Assembly: GCA_033439295.1 (NCBI GenBank)
Contig: JAVTLE010000015.1
Coordinates: forward strand, 2,046,001-2,110,000
DNA length: 64,000 bases
Source of the DNA: Deuterostichococcus epilithicus
Taxonomy: Eukaryota; Chlorophyta; Trebouxiophyceae; Prasiolales; Stichococcaceae
Direction of reading: 5' to 3'
The number at the start of each line of letters is the position of its first letter. Within the stretch, counting starts at the first letter, position 1. Position numbers and translations under genes: made by a program. Positions 10,302 to 22,326 of the stretch are shown here, one piece after another. The notes below the pieces were generated by a model. The model worked only from the letters and a program-made list of their open reading frames with translations. It did no database searches and was not told the origin of the DNA.

Positions 10302-13300
10302 ATGCCGCGTCCACCGGCCGGCACCGTTCACAAGACGCCCCATCTCATCAGCCAGCTGAGCATGGAGTCCAAACCCTTCCTGAACGACGTGCAGCGGCAG
10401 GCGCTGGACGCCGCGCTGGCAGCGAAGCTCGCCAAACTCTCAGGTCTGCGAGACCATTGGCCCTGTTGAGGCTGCTAAGCTGATTGCCAAATCTCCCGGA
10501 GCTCACAGCAGAGTTCTGAATGCATCACACTGCTGCAAGCGTGAGCGCGGTACCGTTTTGTCCTGCAGCTACTGACGCAGCGAATGGCGCCCCGCGGCCG
10601 GCATCGGCAGCGCGCACGCGGAGCGGCGAGCCGCTGCGCACCAGCAAGAGCGAGGTGCTGCAGGACCGCAAGTCGCGCACCGGCAAGAGCAGCATGCGCA
10701 CCAGCAAGAAGAACGGCGCAGGTGGGGGTCTGCTGCGCTCCTGAGACGCGCGACCAATGCCGGGTTTGCCACCCCGCCTCCCAAGTGAGCCTCTCAGCCC
10801 TGTCTCCAGGAATGACACACACTGACACACTGCTGCCGATCGCAGGCGGCAAGTACACCTGGGGCGGCGTGCTGGACGCGGACGAGGTGCGCGCGTTGGA
10901 CCCGGCGGACCCCAACTACGATTCGGAGGCGGAGGCCAGCCCCCCGTCGTACAACGCCCGCCTGGGCGGCCACGTCAAGGCCTACAAGCAGGCTGTGCGT
11001 GGCTCTGCTTGGCCCAGCTTCCTTCTTGGCTCGCCTGACCGAAACAGGGGGTGTAGACTGCCGCCTCGATATGAGCAATCTATTGAAGATGGGCATGCTG
11101 GGCAGAGCGCTCCCAATCGATCGCCGGGGTGTCTGAGCCTGCCTGCGGCAGGCGGTCGAGCCTCAGTCGCTGCGCAGCTGGTACCAGCGCGGGCAGTGCT
11201 CACCAGGTGCAGCGCTGAGACTGGCCGCTGGATCGCTTTTCGGTGCTGGAACCGGGTTGGCAGCAGGCATCGAAACCAGAAGTGTGCTGCATCGTGCACA
11301 CCTTGGACTCCGTCTGTATGGTTCATCACACAACACAATGCATGGCGCGCAGGCGATGGAGATGCTGGAGGAGTACTTCAGCTCCGGCGACGTTGGCGAG
11401 GTCGCCCGCTCCTTGACCGAGCAGGTGTGGCCAAGTCTCAAACGATTCATCGCACATGGTTCCGGGTTTGCGGCCGCAAACCACAGGCTCGCATGGTTAA
11501 GGCTCGTGTTGACTGCTGTGCCGCGCTTACCGCGCCTGGTCAAGGCCAACAGCCCTCGCTTCAGTCTGATCAGTCTGATGTCGACGGTCATGTGATCTCG
11601 ACCATGAAAAACTCAATGTGGAGCTTCGATCGTGCAGGACGAGCCAGAGCTGGAGCATGTATTTGTCAAGAAGGCGGTGACGCTGGCAATGGACCGCCAC
11701 GACCGCGAGCGCGAGATGGCCTCCGTGCTACTGTCCTCCCTCTACGGCGAGGTGACCCTGTTTCCCGACCGACCTCCGCTGTCTTCGCTTGCGCAAATGC
11801 CAGATGCGACGGTAGTCTCTATTACCAAACCAACGATGAAGTGTACACCCTACACCCACGCAGGTCATCTCGGCGCGCCAGATGCAGAAGGGCTTCGCGG
11901 ACGTTGTGGCGGCACTGGACGACCTGAAGATCGATGTCCCCGACGCCCCCGGGCTGGCGGCCACCTTCATCGCGCGCGCCGTCGTGGACGACGTGTTGCC
12001 GCCCTCCTTCGTCGGCAAGCTGCCCGCTGGTGGGTTCTGTGCTTTGAGGGGCGCTGTCTCGGTGTCAGGGTTCAAGTTCGAGGTGGCAAACCCTCCCTTC
12101 AGTCTCCCCTCTCATGCTTGATTGATGCAGATGCAGATGCAGAACATGATGCTCCATCAATGACAGGGGATGATGATGATGTCAGCAATGTCAATCTGAT
12201 CAGTATCCGGTCAGCTGCTGTGTTCATCGAGCGAACAGGAGTGTGCGATGCGCGCCGGCGAGGCTGCATTTGACATCGTTTCTGCCTCTGGTTCCCCCTG
12301 CAGAGGAGGGCAGCACTGGCCTTGCAGCGCAGCCGCAGACGGAGGCAGCGTTTGGGGGACTAATCGAAACCAAGGAGACGACATCATTGCCAGTTTCCCT
12401 TCCTCCTCTTTGCTCTGCAGAGAAGGGCAGCACAGGCATCGTGGCCAAGACGCAGGCGGAGGCGGTCCTGGGGGCGCGGCATGCCGCGGAGCGCTCCCTG
12501 CGCTGCTGGGGCGCCGGCGCCGGGCTCACTTATGGCGCCACCCGCAACGCCATCAGCAGCCTGCTGCAGGTACATTCTTCGTCACCCTGCGAGCCTGCAA
12601 GTCCTCCCATAAGCTTGGTCATGGCTGCACCAAATATCTGAGAATAGGTCTGTGCCTAACGAAGGACTGTAATGCAGTGCGACACAGCCACATCTTTCAC
12701 TCGCAGGCCTTAAATGTTCGCCTGTGTGGCAGCTCCGTGTGGAAAAACTGCACTACATGGTGCTAGCGCATCTGTAGGGCTGTCAGAACAACAATGATGT
12801 GGAGGAAAAAACTTTGCGGCAGCGCCGGCAGTGGCGGCAACTGGCGTCGTCCCCTCTCCCTTCCATTGTGCTGACCATTCTCGCTGTCCGTCGCACGACT
12901 ATCTGTTGAGACATGTCGCAGGAGTACCAGAGCAGCCACGATGTCGAGGAAGCGCGGCGGCGGCTGCGGGAGCTGGCGCTGCCCTTCTTCCACCACGAGG
13001 CCGTCAAGCAGGCCCTGCTGGCAGCCATGCAGGTGACAGTAGCTGCGTCGAAATATGTTGTGTGGGCGATGGTACGATCAAACTCCTGACACATGACAGG
13101 CTGCCTGTGCTACTCGCTGAAATCGGATGCTTCCAAACAAGGCCTGGTGCCTTGCAGGGGGCTTCGGCTGTACGTGAGAATTGCCAAGCTAGAGCGGTGT
13201 GCAGAAGTGCTGTCGGCCCCTGACCTTCTGCGCTCATTGCCACAGGAGCCGGGGCAGAAGGATGCGCTGCTGGCGCTGCTGGCGGCGCTGGCTCAGTCCG

Positions 13301-16300
13301 CCGATGTCACCGTCAGCCAGATGCTCAAGGTGCTGCCGCGCTGCAGGGCACCACGCACAACTCAATCCCTGCTGTCCCTTACCTGATAGGCTCAAAAGAC
13401 CGTTGACCTGCTAGCTCGGGGCCTCGTCAGCCACCAAAGTGCTCCCGCTTGCAGTCACAGACCCGCCGGCACGCTGTGATGGGGCTTGGACCTCAGGAAT
13501 GGAAACGTAAACGGAGACTCAACACTCGCTGCAGGGCTTCCAGAGGGTGGCGGACAACCTGGCGGACACTGCGCTGGACAACCCGCGCGCCGGCGAGGCC
13601 TTCCCCGACATCGTTGCCGCTGCGCAGGCTGGCGGCTGGCTGGACACGGGCTTCGAGGTACAACTTTTTTGTTTTGTTTGCGGGTTACGGGAGAAAAACT
13701 CGCTTTGCTCCATCGACCTGTTGGACGCAGGCTCGAGGTGCAGTCTCACCTCGCCCTCTTGGCATGCGCCTGCTCCCCTCACCGCTCCCGCAGGGTCAGC
13801 AGTCAGCAGTCAGCATGCCAAGCAAGGCTGCAAAGCCCGTCAACGCCTTGTTGCCTAACGGCTTGTGACAGCCTGAGGATGAGGATGCGTCAACGGGCTC
13901 AGCCTGCCAAATTGGCATGCTCACGTTCATTGTGCTCTCCATTGACTCGATGGCATCGCAGTAGCCACCAAACCTGTCATGCCCCATGCTGCCCTGCTGC
14001 CGCACCGCTCACGTCTGCACCGCAGCGGCACAAGCCGGGGCCCGCTGGCTGCAGCTGGCGACCACATCTCAGGTCGCGTGCGGTCATGCCGCAGGCGCAC
14101 CCCGGCGGTGGCAACTCCGTGGGCGACAGTGCCGGCGGCGGCGGCGGCGCGGGAGGCAGCGTGGGCGCCTTCAAGGCGGCGGCGGCGGCCACCATCGACG
14201 AGTACTTTGCCAGCGGCGAGGTGGGCGAGGTGGATTCTTTGGATTGGCGGTTTCGGAAGAGAAAATCCGATATACTCATCACTACAATGCTGCCCACTAC
14301 AGGTGGGCGAGGTGGTGCGCCGCCTCGTAGAGCTGGACGAGCCGGCGCTGTCCAACATCTTCGTCAAGCACGTGAGCCCGACACCTTCTCTTTATGAAAG
14401 CAGCTGTGCGTTTGCCCCAGCTATCATTCGTGCAGCGCGTGAGCGGGCAGCATGGCGTGCCCCGAAGCCTGGTATTGTTGAGGACTGGTCCGGTGCACAG
14501 GGGGAATTTGTTGGCCGCTGCTTGATGCACAGTTCTGTCCGAGATGAGGCCAAGCTGTCTGAAGGGCGCAGCTGCTGGGGACAACCCGGCGGTGGCAGTC
14601 GGCCCTTGAATGCTGTGCCAGCGGGCGTCTCGTCCAGCCTTTGCTCAGCGCTCCAGCCCTGAAGTTGGTCCACATCCTGCCATGGGAGCTGCCACACCGT
14701 AATGAGCTGCTGACGCCGCGCCCTCCGCGGCCAGCGCTGATTCTGCGTCCCTGCACTGGCGCAGCTGGTCATGCGGGCGATGGACCGGCGAGCGCGCGAG
14801 TGCGAGGCGGCAAGCGCTCTGCTGGCCGCGCTGCACCCCCGCCTCATCGACCCCCAGCAGGTACTGCATCGCCCATTGCGGCATCCGGCCTTCCATGCGT
14901 TTCCGCCTGCCCCCACCCGTGCTGGCGCTCGTGGCTCGGAGGGGCCTGCTACAGGTTTCATGACATGATGGGTGCTGTGCAGAGCTGCTGCTTACTGCGC
15001 GGCACGGTAATGGGCTGTCGCTGCTGCGTGCGGCTTCAGTTGTTGCGGCACCGACTTTCCTCTCCAGCATCTGGCATGCAACGTCGACGCCGGTGCACTG
15101 CGCAGGCCGCCCTGGGCTTTACGCGGCTGCTGGCGGCGGCGGAGGACGCCGCACTGGACACGCCTGCCGCCCCTCACCTGCTGGTGATTGACCGTTATCT
15201 TTTGACAGTTGATAGTTGAGAATTAATGTTTTCATGTCAACCAGAAACTGGAGGCTGATACTTGAAAACGGCCCGCGCGCTGGCGCGGGCGATTGCCGAG
15301 GATGTCGCAACACTATGCATGTCCAGCTCCTGCGCTTCCTCAGGCCGCCGCCGCTGCCCTCATCGAGAGCCTCTGCACCAGATGCAGCACCGACGATATG
15401 CTGGTCGCCGCACTGCGCAGGCGCTGTTCACGGGGCGCGCGGTCGTGGACGAGGTGCTGCCGCCGGCCTTCCTGATGTCCGTCCTCAAGGCGCTGCCCGA
15501 CGGCTCTCTCGGCGTCTCTGTGGTCCAGGCCGCCGGTGAGCAGCAGGAGCGGGGTATTTGCCTTGAGATTGCTTTCTCCCAAATCAAACGTCTACAGGAT
15601 GCCGCTGTGGGGCAATCTGCAGTGTTACCCTCTCAAGCGGATTTCCTGCTCCATGCCCTGCTTCGACTGTGCATCAGGGTGTGCAGCAGCGCACGCGCTT
15701 GCTCCGGTGGCAGGCTGCCGTGAAGCGTCGACGCCCTGCGCTGTGCGAAGGGCCGCTGCCGCAGCTGACGGACTCGCCCCTGTCCCGTCCCTGCGCAGCC
15801 GCGATGCTGAAGGCGCGGCATGCGGCGGAGCGGCTGCAGGGCGCCTGGCATGGCGGCGTCTCCTCCATCGACCAGCTGCGGGCGGGCATGCAGGACACCC
15901 TCGCCGAGTTCGGCACCTCGCGCGACGAGGCGGAGGTGCTTACACCAGAGCAAGCTCCTTCAGGTTCCAAGAGACTTCTTCTGTTTGTGGTGACAGCCGC
16001 CGCACTGCGCACTCCGCAGTTGTGTTTGGAGAGGTTTCAGCCGGCCCAGTCGCAGCGCGCAGCGTCTCAGGCCTGAGTACTGAGGATCGCCAAACGGCGT
16101 CGGCGGGGCCATCTCTGGGGGCTCACAGCTGGTGACCGGCCGACCTGACCAGCCTGCCGTTGCTCACCCTGGCACCCGCGTGTGGCAGGCGGCGCGCTGC
16201 CTGGCGGAGCTGAGCGTCCCACACTACCACCACGAGTTTGTCAAGCGCGCCCTGACCGCCGCCTTCGAGGAGCCCAAGGCAGGCCCCGCCTTCCTGGGAC

Positions 16301-17306
16301 TGCTCGCCCACCTGGGGGAGTCCAACCAGATCACGCAGGTGTGTCTCTGCACGGAAACTCGAAATCGGAAGGAGGCCTGCACTCGCTGCCAGCAACAGCT
16401 CGTGCTGGCGGCAGCAGACGGCCCTCCCGGCCCTGCTCCCCCACCTGGGGGTCCTCTTACAACCAGATCGCGCAGGTGCGTGGTCTGGACACATCCCTTC
16501 GGCCACATCCTTTGGGCACATCCTCTTTCGGCATGTACAAGCTCTCAGGGTCTGTTCAGCAGCCACAGGCTGCAGCTGGCGGTCCATGCAGGCGGCTTCG
16601 CATGGCTCCAGGTGCAAAGGCGTCACAGTCGCACCCCTGCATGGGCATCTTTGCCGGTTAGAGCAGCTGCCACGAGGCCAAGCAGTGATAGCCCAATTGC
16701 GATAGCCGCCGCTCTGCCTTTTCCGCAAACAAAAGCCGATTGGGTATGGGTGCCGAGGTCCTCACTGCTTGGCAGTCCGAGCATGTGCACCTGCAGATGC
16801 ATGCGAGGCATTGCGCACCCCCATGATCTCTGCGCAGCACGACTGCTCCGCACCATCCACCCACCCTCTTACCCAGGCGAGCTCCGGATGTCAGGCGCTG
16901 AAGGGTGCATATCAGGCAGGAGGAATATTGTCGCATGCGCAGCGTCGCAAACTCAAGATGCGCTGGGCCTCGGTGGAACCTGACGGTCAGTGCACGGGCT
17001 GCGCCGCAGACCCAGATGCGCAAGGGCTGGGAGCGTGTGGCGGCCGACATGGAGGACCTCAAACTGGACCTGCCGGCGGCGCCATCGCTGTACGCCGAGT
17101 ACCGGGCCACGGCGGAGGCCGACGGCTGGTTGATCAAATCGACATCCGAGCCGGAGGCGGCGCCGGGGCCCACGGCGGACGGGATCGCGGACGCTGCGGC
17201 GGGGGCCAATGGCGGCGCCCTGGGGAACGGCATGGTGCAGGGCAATGGGCACGCCGACGGGGCGGCGGCGGGCGGGAATGACGACGCGCCGGCGGGCACG
17301 GCGTGA
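10302..17306 (+). CDS. PDCD4/MRF-like translation regulator with four MA3 domains
   Basis: Homologue of plant MA3-domain translation regulatory factors (MRF/ECIP1) and animal PDCD4, whose MA3 domains bind the eIF4A helicase and which in plants act downstream of TOR (family knowledge). Start at 10302 in GCCACCATG. A basic Ser/Arg/Lys N-terminal region (10569-10720) leads into KYTWGG and DPNYDSE, hallmarks of the plant proteins. MA3-1: about 11350-12030, with EMLEEYFSSGDVGEV and FIARAVVDDVLPP. MA3-2: about 12910-13658, HHEAVKQALL. MA3-3: about 14163-15520, TIDEYFASGEVGEV, IFVKH and GRAVVDEVLPPAF. MA3-4: about 15900-17140, HYHHEFVKRAL and MRKGWERVAADM. The tail is Gly/Asn/Ala-rich and ends at TGA 17304-17306. 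Odd-numbered MA3s keep the EYF-SSGD and RAVVD features and even-numbered ones the HHE-VK feature, as in the plant four-domain family. Many exon edges are clear (for example 10302-10443); a few in MA3-3 are approximate. Confidence 0.9.
12297..12350 (+). repeat. Decayed exon echo upstream of a real MA3-protein exon
   Basis: Ungapped partial copy of 12414-12467, offset by exactly 117 bases (39 codons). It includes the CTGCAG acceptor and the codons for EEGSTG versus EKGSTG in the real exon, which starts at 12421. No GT donor follows the first copy, so it looks like a non-functional duplicate in the intron. Confidence 0.7.
16410..16476 (+). repeat. Decayed exon echo downstream of a real MA3-4 exon end
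   Basis: Partial copy, about 133 bases downstream, of the exon end and donor at 16277-16343. Shared blocks are CTGCTC-CCCACCTGGGGG, AACCAGATC and CGCAGGTG. The copy lies inside the next intron and keeps a donor-like GCAG/GTGCGT but is not needed for the MA3 fold. Confidence 0.65.
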
Positions 17307-18190
17307 CGCATCGCATCGCGAAGACGCAGATGGCGGAGGTGGCAGAAGGACGGTTTACATGTAGTTCATGCTACAGCAGGAGTGTCATCTTGGTATGGAT
17401 CATGGATCATGGTGACGGAATGGATAGGGGGATTGCCCAACTGACAGGGTGACTGGAGGAGAGCTGGATGCTTTAAGAGCGTGATGTCCAGGTTTGCTGC
17501 ACGCCCACGCGCAGGCAGCTTGACGTTCAAATGCACAGTGTGAGCGCCCAGCAGAAGCGTTGCAGCTCAGACGACTCTTGCTCAGACGTCTTGCTTTGCG
17601 CAGCATACGCACATGCGCTAGTCGGGCATTGCCTCCGGACGTTGCAGATGTCATAGTTGCAGGAGACCTTGGTCGGAGGGGCTCTCCTCCTTCTGATAAA
17701 GCACATGCTCAAACCTCGGTGGACATTGACAGTGCATCTGCCCTCGCACCATAAGGCTGCAACAATACGGTCCCCGATGACGAACATCCCCAGGCTTCAA
17801 ACAATGTCGTGGCGGTCTTCTTACACTTGAACGGCGTCCCAAGTTTCAGCATCACGCATCTACTTTTGCCATCGGTTCGAAGAGTTTCAACACTCTGCAA
17901 CCAGGCAACTTGGCGCATCACGTACCTACAGGCATAGGGGCCTCTTCTGCTGCTGGATCACGGATGTTCTGTTCACTGCTTGGCCGCGGACAGAACCCGA
18001 AAGTGCTGCCCAAGGAGAGGGTCCCAACCCACAAGCGGCAGATGTGGCGCGAAGATGGGCATCTGTGCTCCGTCTGCAGTGTGTCAGAGCCAGCGTCGAC
18101 GCTGCGGCAGTATTTCCCTGCAGCTGGCCCTCAACCCTTGGCAGGCCTCTTCCGCTCTGAAGTGTTGGCGATTGCATGTGCCTTCTCTCA
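17307..18190. other. Convergent intergenic region between MA3 protein and hydrolase-ShKT gene
   Basis: About 880 bases with no supportable coding exon; expected to carry both 3' untranslated regions. Confidence 0.5.
17821..17825 (-). terminator. Possible TGTAA poly(A) signal for the hydrolase-ShKT gene
   Basis: TGTAA on the minus strand, 366 bases past the stop at 18191. TGTAA is the usual chlorophyte poly(A) signal, but a 5-mer occurs by chance, so this is weak. Confidence 0.25.
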
Positions 18191-21100
18191 TTAGTCCAGT
18201 AGCACGTGGCACTTCTGGCAACTCTTGCGGCAGTTACCGGCGCCTGTCGACAGCAGCAGAAATGCGTTGCTAGCTCATGAGCAGGCGTAGGATGCAACAG
18301 GAATGCACTGGGCTTGCGGGTTCTGATGGCAACACAGCGCCAGGCACTTGGTCAGTCCAGTATGGGGCACACCTTCGCCGACGCCCCACATAAAGGCCGC
18401 ATTGTTTTGACATTCCCCCTGAGACGCCCAGCCTGCGCAAGAATCATCCTGAAGTTTTGACTTTTTTAAAATATGATAATTCACTTTCTCATATCATAAT
18501 TCAGATCCGATTCCCTATCTATATTCGAAATCGGCAGACACTCTATGGCGACTAAAGATGTGTCTGACACGTGTTAGTTTGGCAGAGAATGCCATTCTCT
18601 GCTCCCACCTGGGCAGCCCTCGTTCAGGTCCTGGCAGGGCGTCGCAGCCAGCTTGGCGATATCCGCCTTGGTGTAGTGGCAGGTGCCGCAGCTCTTCTGG
18701 CAGCTGCATAGAGGTGCACATCCGCAGTTGAGGCCGCAGCGCAGGCATCCGGAATTGCGGGTGAACAAAGTGATGGTCTGCAGCTTAAGATTACAGGCAG
18801 AAGACCGGAAAGGCATAAAGGGGGAGAGGGGACGCACTGCTCCAACATGAAGGCGACATTGTTGGAACACTCCCCTGCAGCCAAGAAGATTGCCCGTCAG
18901 CCCCAACTGAAGTTCCAACTGAAGTTCGGGGCCGAGCAGCACGGCACCAGCGGCCAAAAGTCTGGATGCACGTCCAAATATGCAGGAAATGTGATATTCT
19001 CACGTCCGCGGACGACAATGGCGCATAAGTACATCGACACACCTCGGCACCTGAGCAGCAGCTAGCGTGCCGACAGGCCAGCAAACATCGGCAAGAGGAG
19101 GGCACGGGGGTGCTCAGGAAACGTGCCGGCGGCAGCCCAGCCGGCGCAGCCGGTGGCGGCGGGGTTGTCGGCGCAGGACAGAGCCAGGAGCTCCCCCAGC
19201 AGCTGTGCCTGCCACTCCGGCTGGCAGGCGAATAACCCAAAGTGCCCCGGCGCCTCCAGCGACCGCAGGTTCACGCCCGGAAGCCTGCGGCGCACGGGTC
19301 CCGAGTCCTGCTCTGCTGTGTATCTCGAAACCGTCAGGCGCGTCACCATCTTGACTCTTTCCTTAGCAGAGAGGTCTGGGCGCCGAGCTCCTGAGGCACC
19401 CCCGAGTCTCTCACGGCGCCGCAGCGTCGCCGCAGCGGCGCTGCAACGAGTGCCCATCGGGAAAGAGGAGGGCGGGGAAGTTCAAGAGCAGCACGATGAA
19501 ATTCCGCTCCCGCCTGAAGCTTCGAGGCTGCTGACACAAGCGCACCTGCGCTTGAGGCTCTTGGCGAACACGTCCGGCACGGTGGAGTCCTGCTGCGATG
19601 CTAGGATGGCGATGCGCGCCTGCGCCTCCGCCGGCAGCACCTGCACCCGTGTCAGTTCGTCGACTGGTGGCTTGAGAACAATATGCGCTGGGTTTCGACG
19701 CCGTCGACGCAATGATGCTTGCTGTCGCTGCCACAAAGCGGCTGCGCTGCTGCCTGCCGGGCCCCAACAACCGCAGCGCTGATGCGCTCCACCAGGCGAG
19801 GTTGACGAGTGGTCCAACCCCATAACAAGCTCAATTCATGCAAAGTTGCACTGCAGCCCGTGGGCTCTGTTCCACAGGCAGTGCCTGTGCGTGCACTGGC
19901 CCCGCGGCAAGCCCCCACCTCGCTGACGTTGAAGGGCAGCGGCTGCAGCACGGTGGTGATGTCCTCGTAGTAGGCGCCGGCACTCTTCTGGTAGCCTCCC
20001 TCCTTGTACGCTGCCAACACCGCCGGCTTGCTCCTGCACGCAGCCCGCGAGCAATATTACAGCATTGATCGGCTCTGGACGACTGCCAGGCGTTTCAAAT
20101 GCCCCTTGCCAAGCCGCCCCCCTCCTGCCAGGCACTGCCAAAATCCTCCAGTGCTGCTGTTGAGCACGACACGATGCTGGTCATGCTCTGGCACGACTGA
20201 TGGCCAATCGAGGAGCTGGGCAGGACAGGGCGACATGCTCGGGGAGAGTGGGGCACTCACGAGATGCAGGCCTGGTCTGCCGGGTCGATCTTGGTGGTGA
20301 CGTTCTTCACGATCGGCGCCAGTTGGAACTGGTACAGCAGGCGTCCCGCCAGCGGCGCCTGTCGAACGACAGCACCAAACAGGGTTCGGAGCGCGCAACC
20401 ATCTGACCTCAAGGTGCCGCTTGGCCGGGCAGCACCAGCGAGTCGCGCATGGCTCCTGACTTGTCGAACTGTGCTCATGAATGGCAGCCAGTCTCCAACA
20501 CGCCGCAACCCGCCCAGCGTCGGTTGCAGCGAGACTCGGTTGCAGCGACAGCATGGTGCAAGCAGACGCCATGCAGCCTGCGCTGCCCCCGGCACGGCCG
20601 CGCTGGCGGCGACTGCGACCGCTCACCTGGGCGAACATCTTGAGCAACTCTGCTCCCTTGGGGTGCTGCCCGACCTTGCGCAGCAGGCCGTGCACCGGGT
20701 AGCGGCTGCCGGGATACTTTGCGTCCGCCTTCAGTTGCGCAAACTCCTCCGCGTTCAGGTCCTCTGCGGCAGGCAGAATGCAGAGCGGCAGTTTGGTGAC
20801 ACCCCGATGATGAGCTCGCTCTTGGATACACATCGAGCTCAGTGTAAGGGATGGGAGGGAGCAAGGGGGGTTGGTAGCGCCCAGGCGCAGCGGACCGCCG
20901 CGTCAGCTTGGCAGCAGCGAATCACGCTGCCGCCGCGCTGGGCAGCGCAATCAAGTGCAGGAGCCAATGGTCATGCACTTTGATCATGTTCGTGCAGCGG
21001 CGAGTGGGCAGCACGGCCATCACTCCGGCGGGCCTTGTCAGCAGACCGAACGCCCTGAATCGCCCAAGCCAGCGAGTCGTCTCACCTGTGGAGCCGGAGG

Positions 21101-22326
21101 GCGAGACCAGCAGCACCGCCTGCACGCGATCGGGCAGGTAGGCGGCCAGCGCCAGCGCGTAAGTCGCCCCCACCGAGGTGCCGGCCACCAGCAGCTTGTG
21201 CAGCTTGAGCGCCGTCGCCACCTGCTCAACATCCCCTGCGGAGCGGCGGGGGCGAGGTGTCACTGCGGTCAGGCCAGGATGCTGAACGGGCGAAGGACGC
21301 CGGCGGCGGCGCCGGCGCGGGTGGCGCCCTGGCACCGGGGCCGCCTGCCCATTACTGCCAGCACCCAGGTGCTCGCACGTGCTGCGCATGCACTCCCGAC
21401 AGCTCCTTGCCGCGGCCATCGGTCAGGGTCTCCCGCTTGGCTGTGCGTCAAAGCCCCCGCCGAGTCGTGCCGCCCTGGCTGGGGCAGTCTCCGACAGCCG
21501 ACAGCCGCATGAGACGACGATCTTACGAAGGCATTTCAATGACAAACCTTGTGTTCTATGCTTGGTGCGGATCCCAATTCGATAAAGCCGCCGCACCTGC
21601 AAAGGTCGTCAGGTTGCGCCCCTTGTGCGGCGACGACTCGCCGTACCCGGGCCGGTCAATGGACAGCACGCGGACGCTGTTGTCCCTCAGCACGCCCTCA
21701 TCGAAGATCGCCGCCTCCAACCGGCTGCTAGCCGACCTGCGAAGGACGCATGCGGGCCCCTGTGGAGCCGCACCAGAGTCCCACCGGCGGCGAGGTCCTG
21801 TTCTGGTGGCACAGGGGCACCGCCACACTGCCGCAAAGTGTACTGCACACTGGGGAGCCTGTGGGCAGTCGTGCCAGGCTCCCGACAGCAGCGCTGATCC
21901 CCATCAGGCGAATGTCACGCCGCCAAGAGGTCTGGCACGGCACCCACCTGTGCAGGTACAGAAGCGTGTACGTGCTGGCAGGGTCGCCTCTGAGCTCGTA
22001 CGAGATGTTGCGGCCGTCGGCCAGCGTCACAAATGGCGCCATCTGCACGATTGGCACCCCCTCCAGCGGCAGCGCGAGCAGTGCGGCCAAAGCTGCTGCT
22101 ACCACTGCCACCTGCGAGGGAGAAGATACTGCCGGTTATCAGGATGGAAAATCTGATATCACGCGGAGCACGGATGTTGTCTTTGCCATGAAAAGCTTCC
22201 GTGTGCAGCCAAGGTAGTTTCTGCGCCAATGCGGACCTGGACGGTGAGGAAGGTGATGATCCAGCTGGACATCGGCGCCTTAGGCAGCACGTCCTTCCTC
22301 GCATCCACTCGCGCTTTCGGCGCCAT
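18191..22326 (-). CDS. Membrane-anchored alpha/beta hydrolase with two C-terminal ShKT domains
   Basis: Exons: 22326-22237, 22111-21948, 21724-21597, 21235-21086, 20763-20627, 20358-20261, 20033-19919, 19640-19546, 19284-19127, 18874-18838, 18703-18609, 18432-18373, 18243-18191. They join in phase to 459 aa. An N-terminal hydrophobic segment (about residues 31-48) suggests a signal anchor. The hydrolase part has the nucleophile elbow GTSVGA (Ser148), a probable catalytic acid Asp312 (ASQQD) and catalytic His340 (PGHF); substrate unknown. Residues 363-399 and 414-454 each carry the six cysteines, the W-A-x-x-GEC-x-NN core and the C-x-KSC-xx-C end of ShKT domains. These are common small disulfide modules in algal and animal secreted enzymes, here not implying a toxin. 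Joining the hydrolase to ShKT-1 needs a GC-AG intron (19126-18875). If that intron is retained, translation stops at 19062 and the ShKT part is lost. Hydrolase certain; fusion strongly supported by phase and motif continuity. Confidence 0.85.

Noticed and set aside
10584-11927. A 447-codon uninterrupted plus-strand frame overlapping the start of the MA3 gene
   Set aside because: It crosses clear exon/intron borders in the wrong frame and is Arg/Ser/Cys-rich. The conserved MA3 peptides lie in other frames joined by GT-AG splices.
15250-15310. Coding exon with ARALARAIAEDV in the MA3 gene
   Set aside because: The MA3-3 sequence is continuous from APHLL to ALFTGRAVVD without it, so it is most likely intronic.
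18191-18874. An independent venom-like ShK toxin gene
   Set aside because: There is no start codon or signal peptide of its own, and the exons are in phase with the hydrolase. ShKT domains are widespread in non-toxic algal and animal proteins.
19062-19126. Stop at 19062 as the true end of the hydrolase
   Set aside because: It cuts a ShKT domain after its second cysteine; downstream exons complete that domain in phase. It is kept only as a possible retained-intron isoform.
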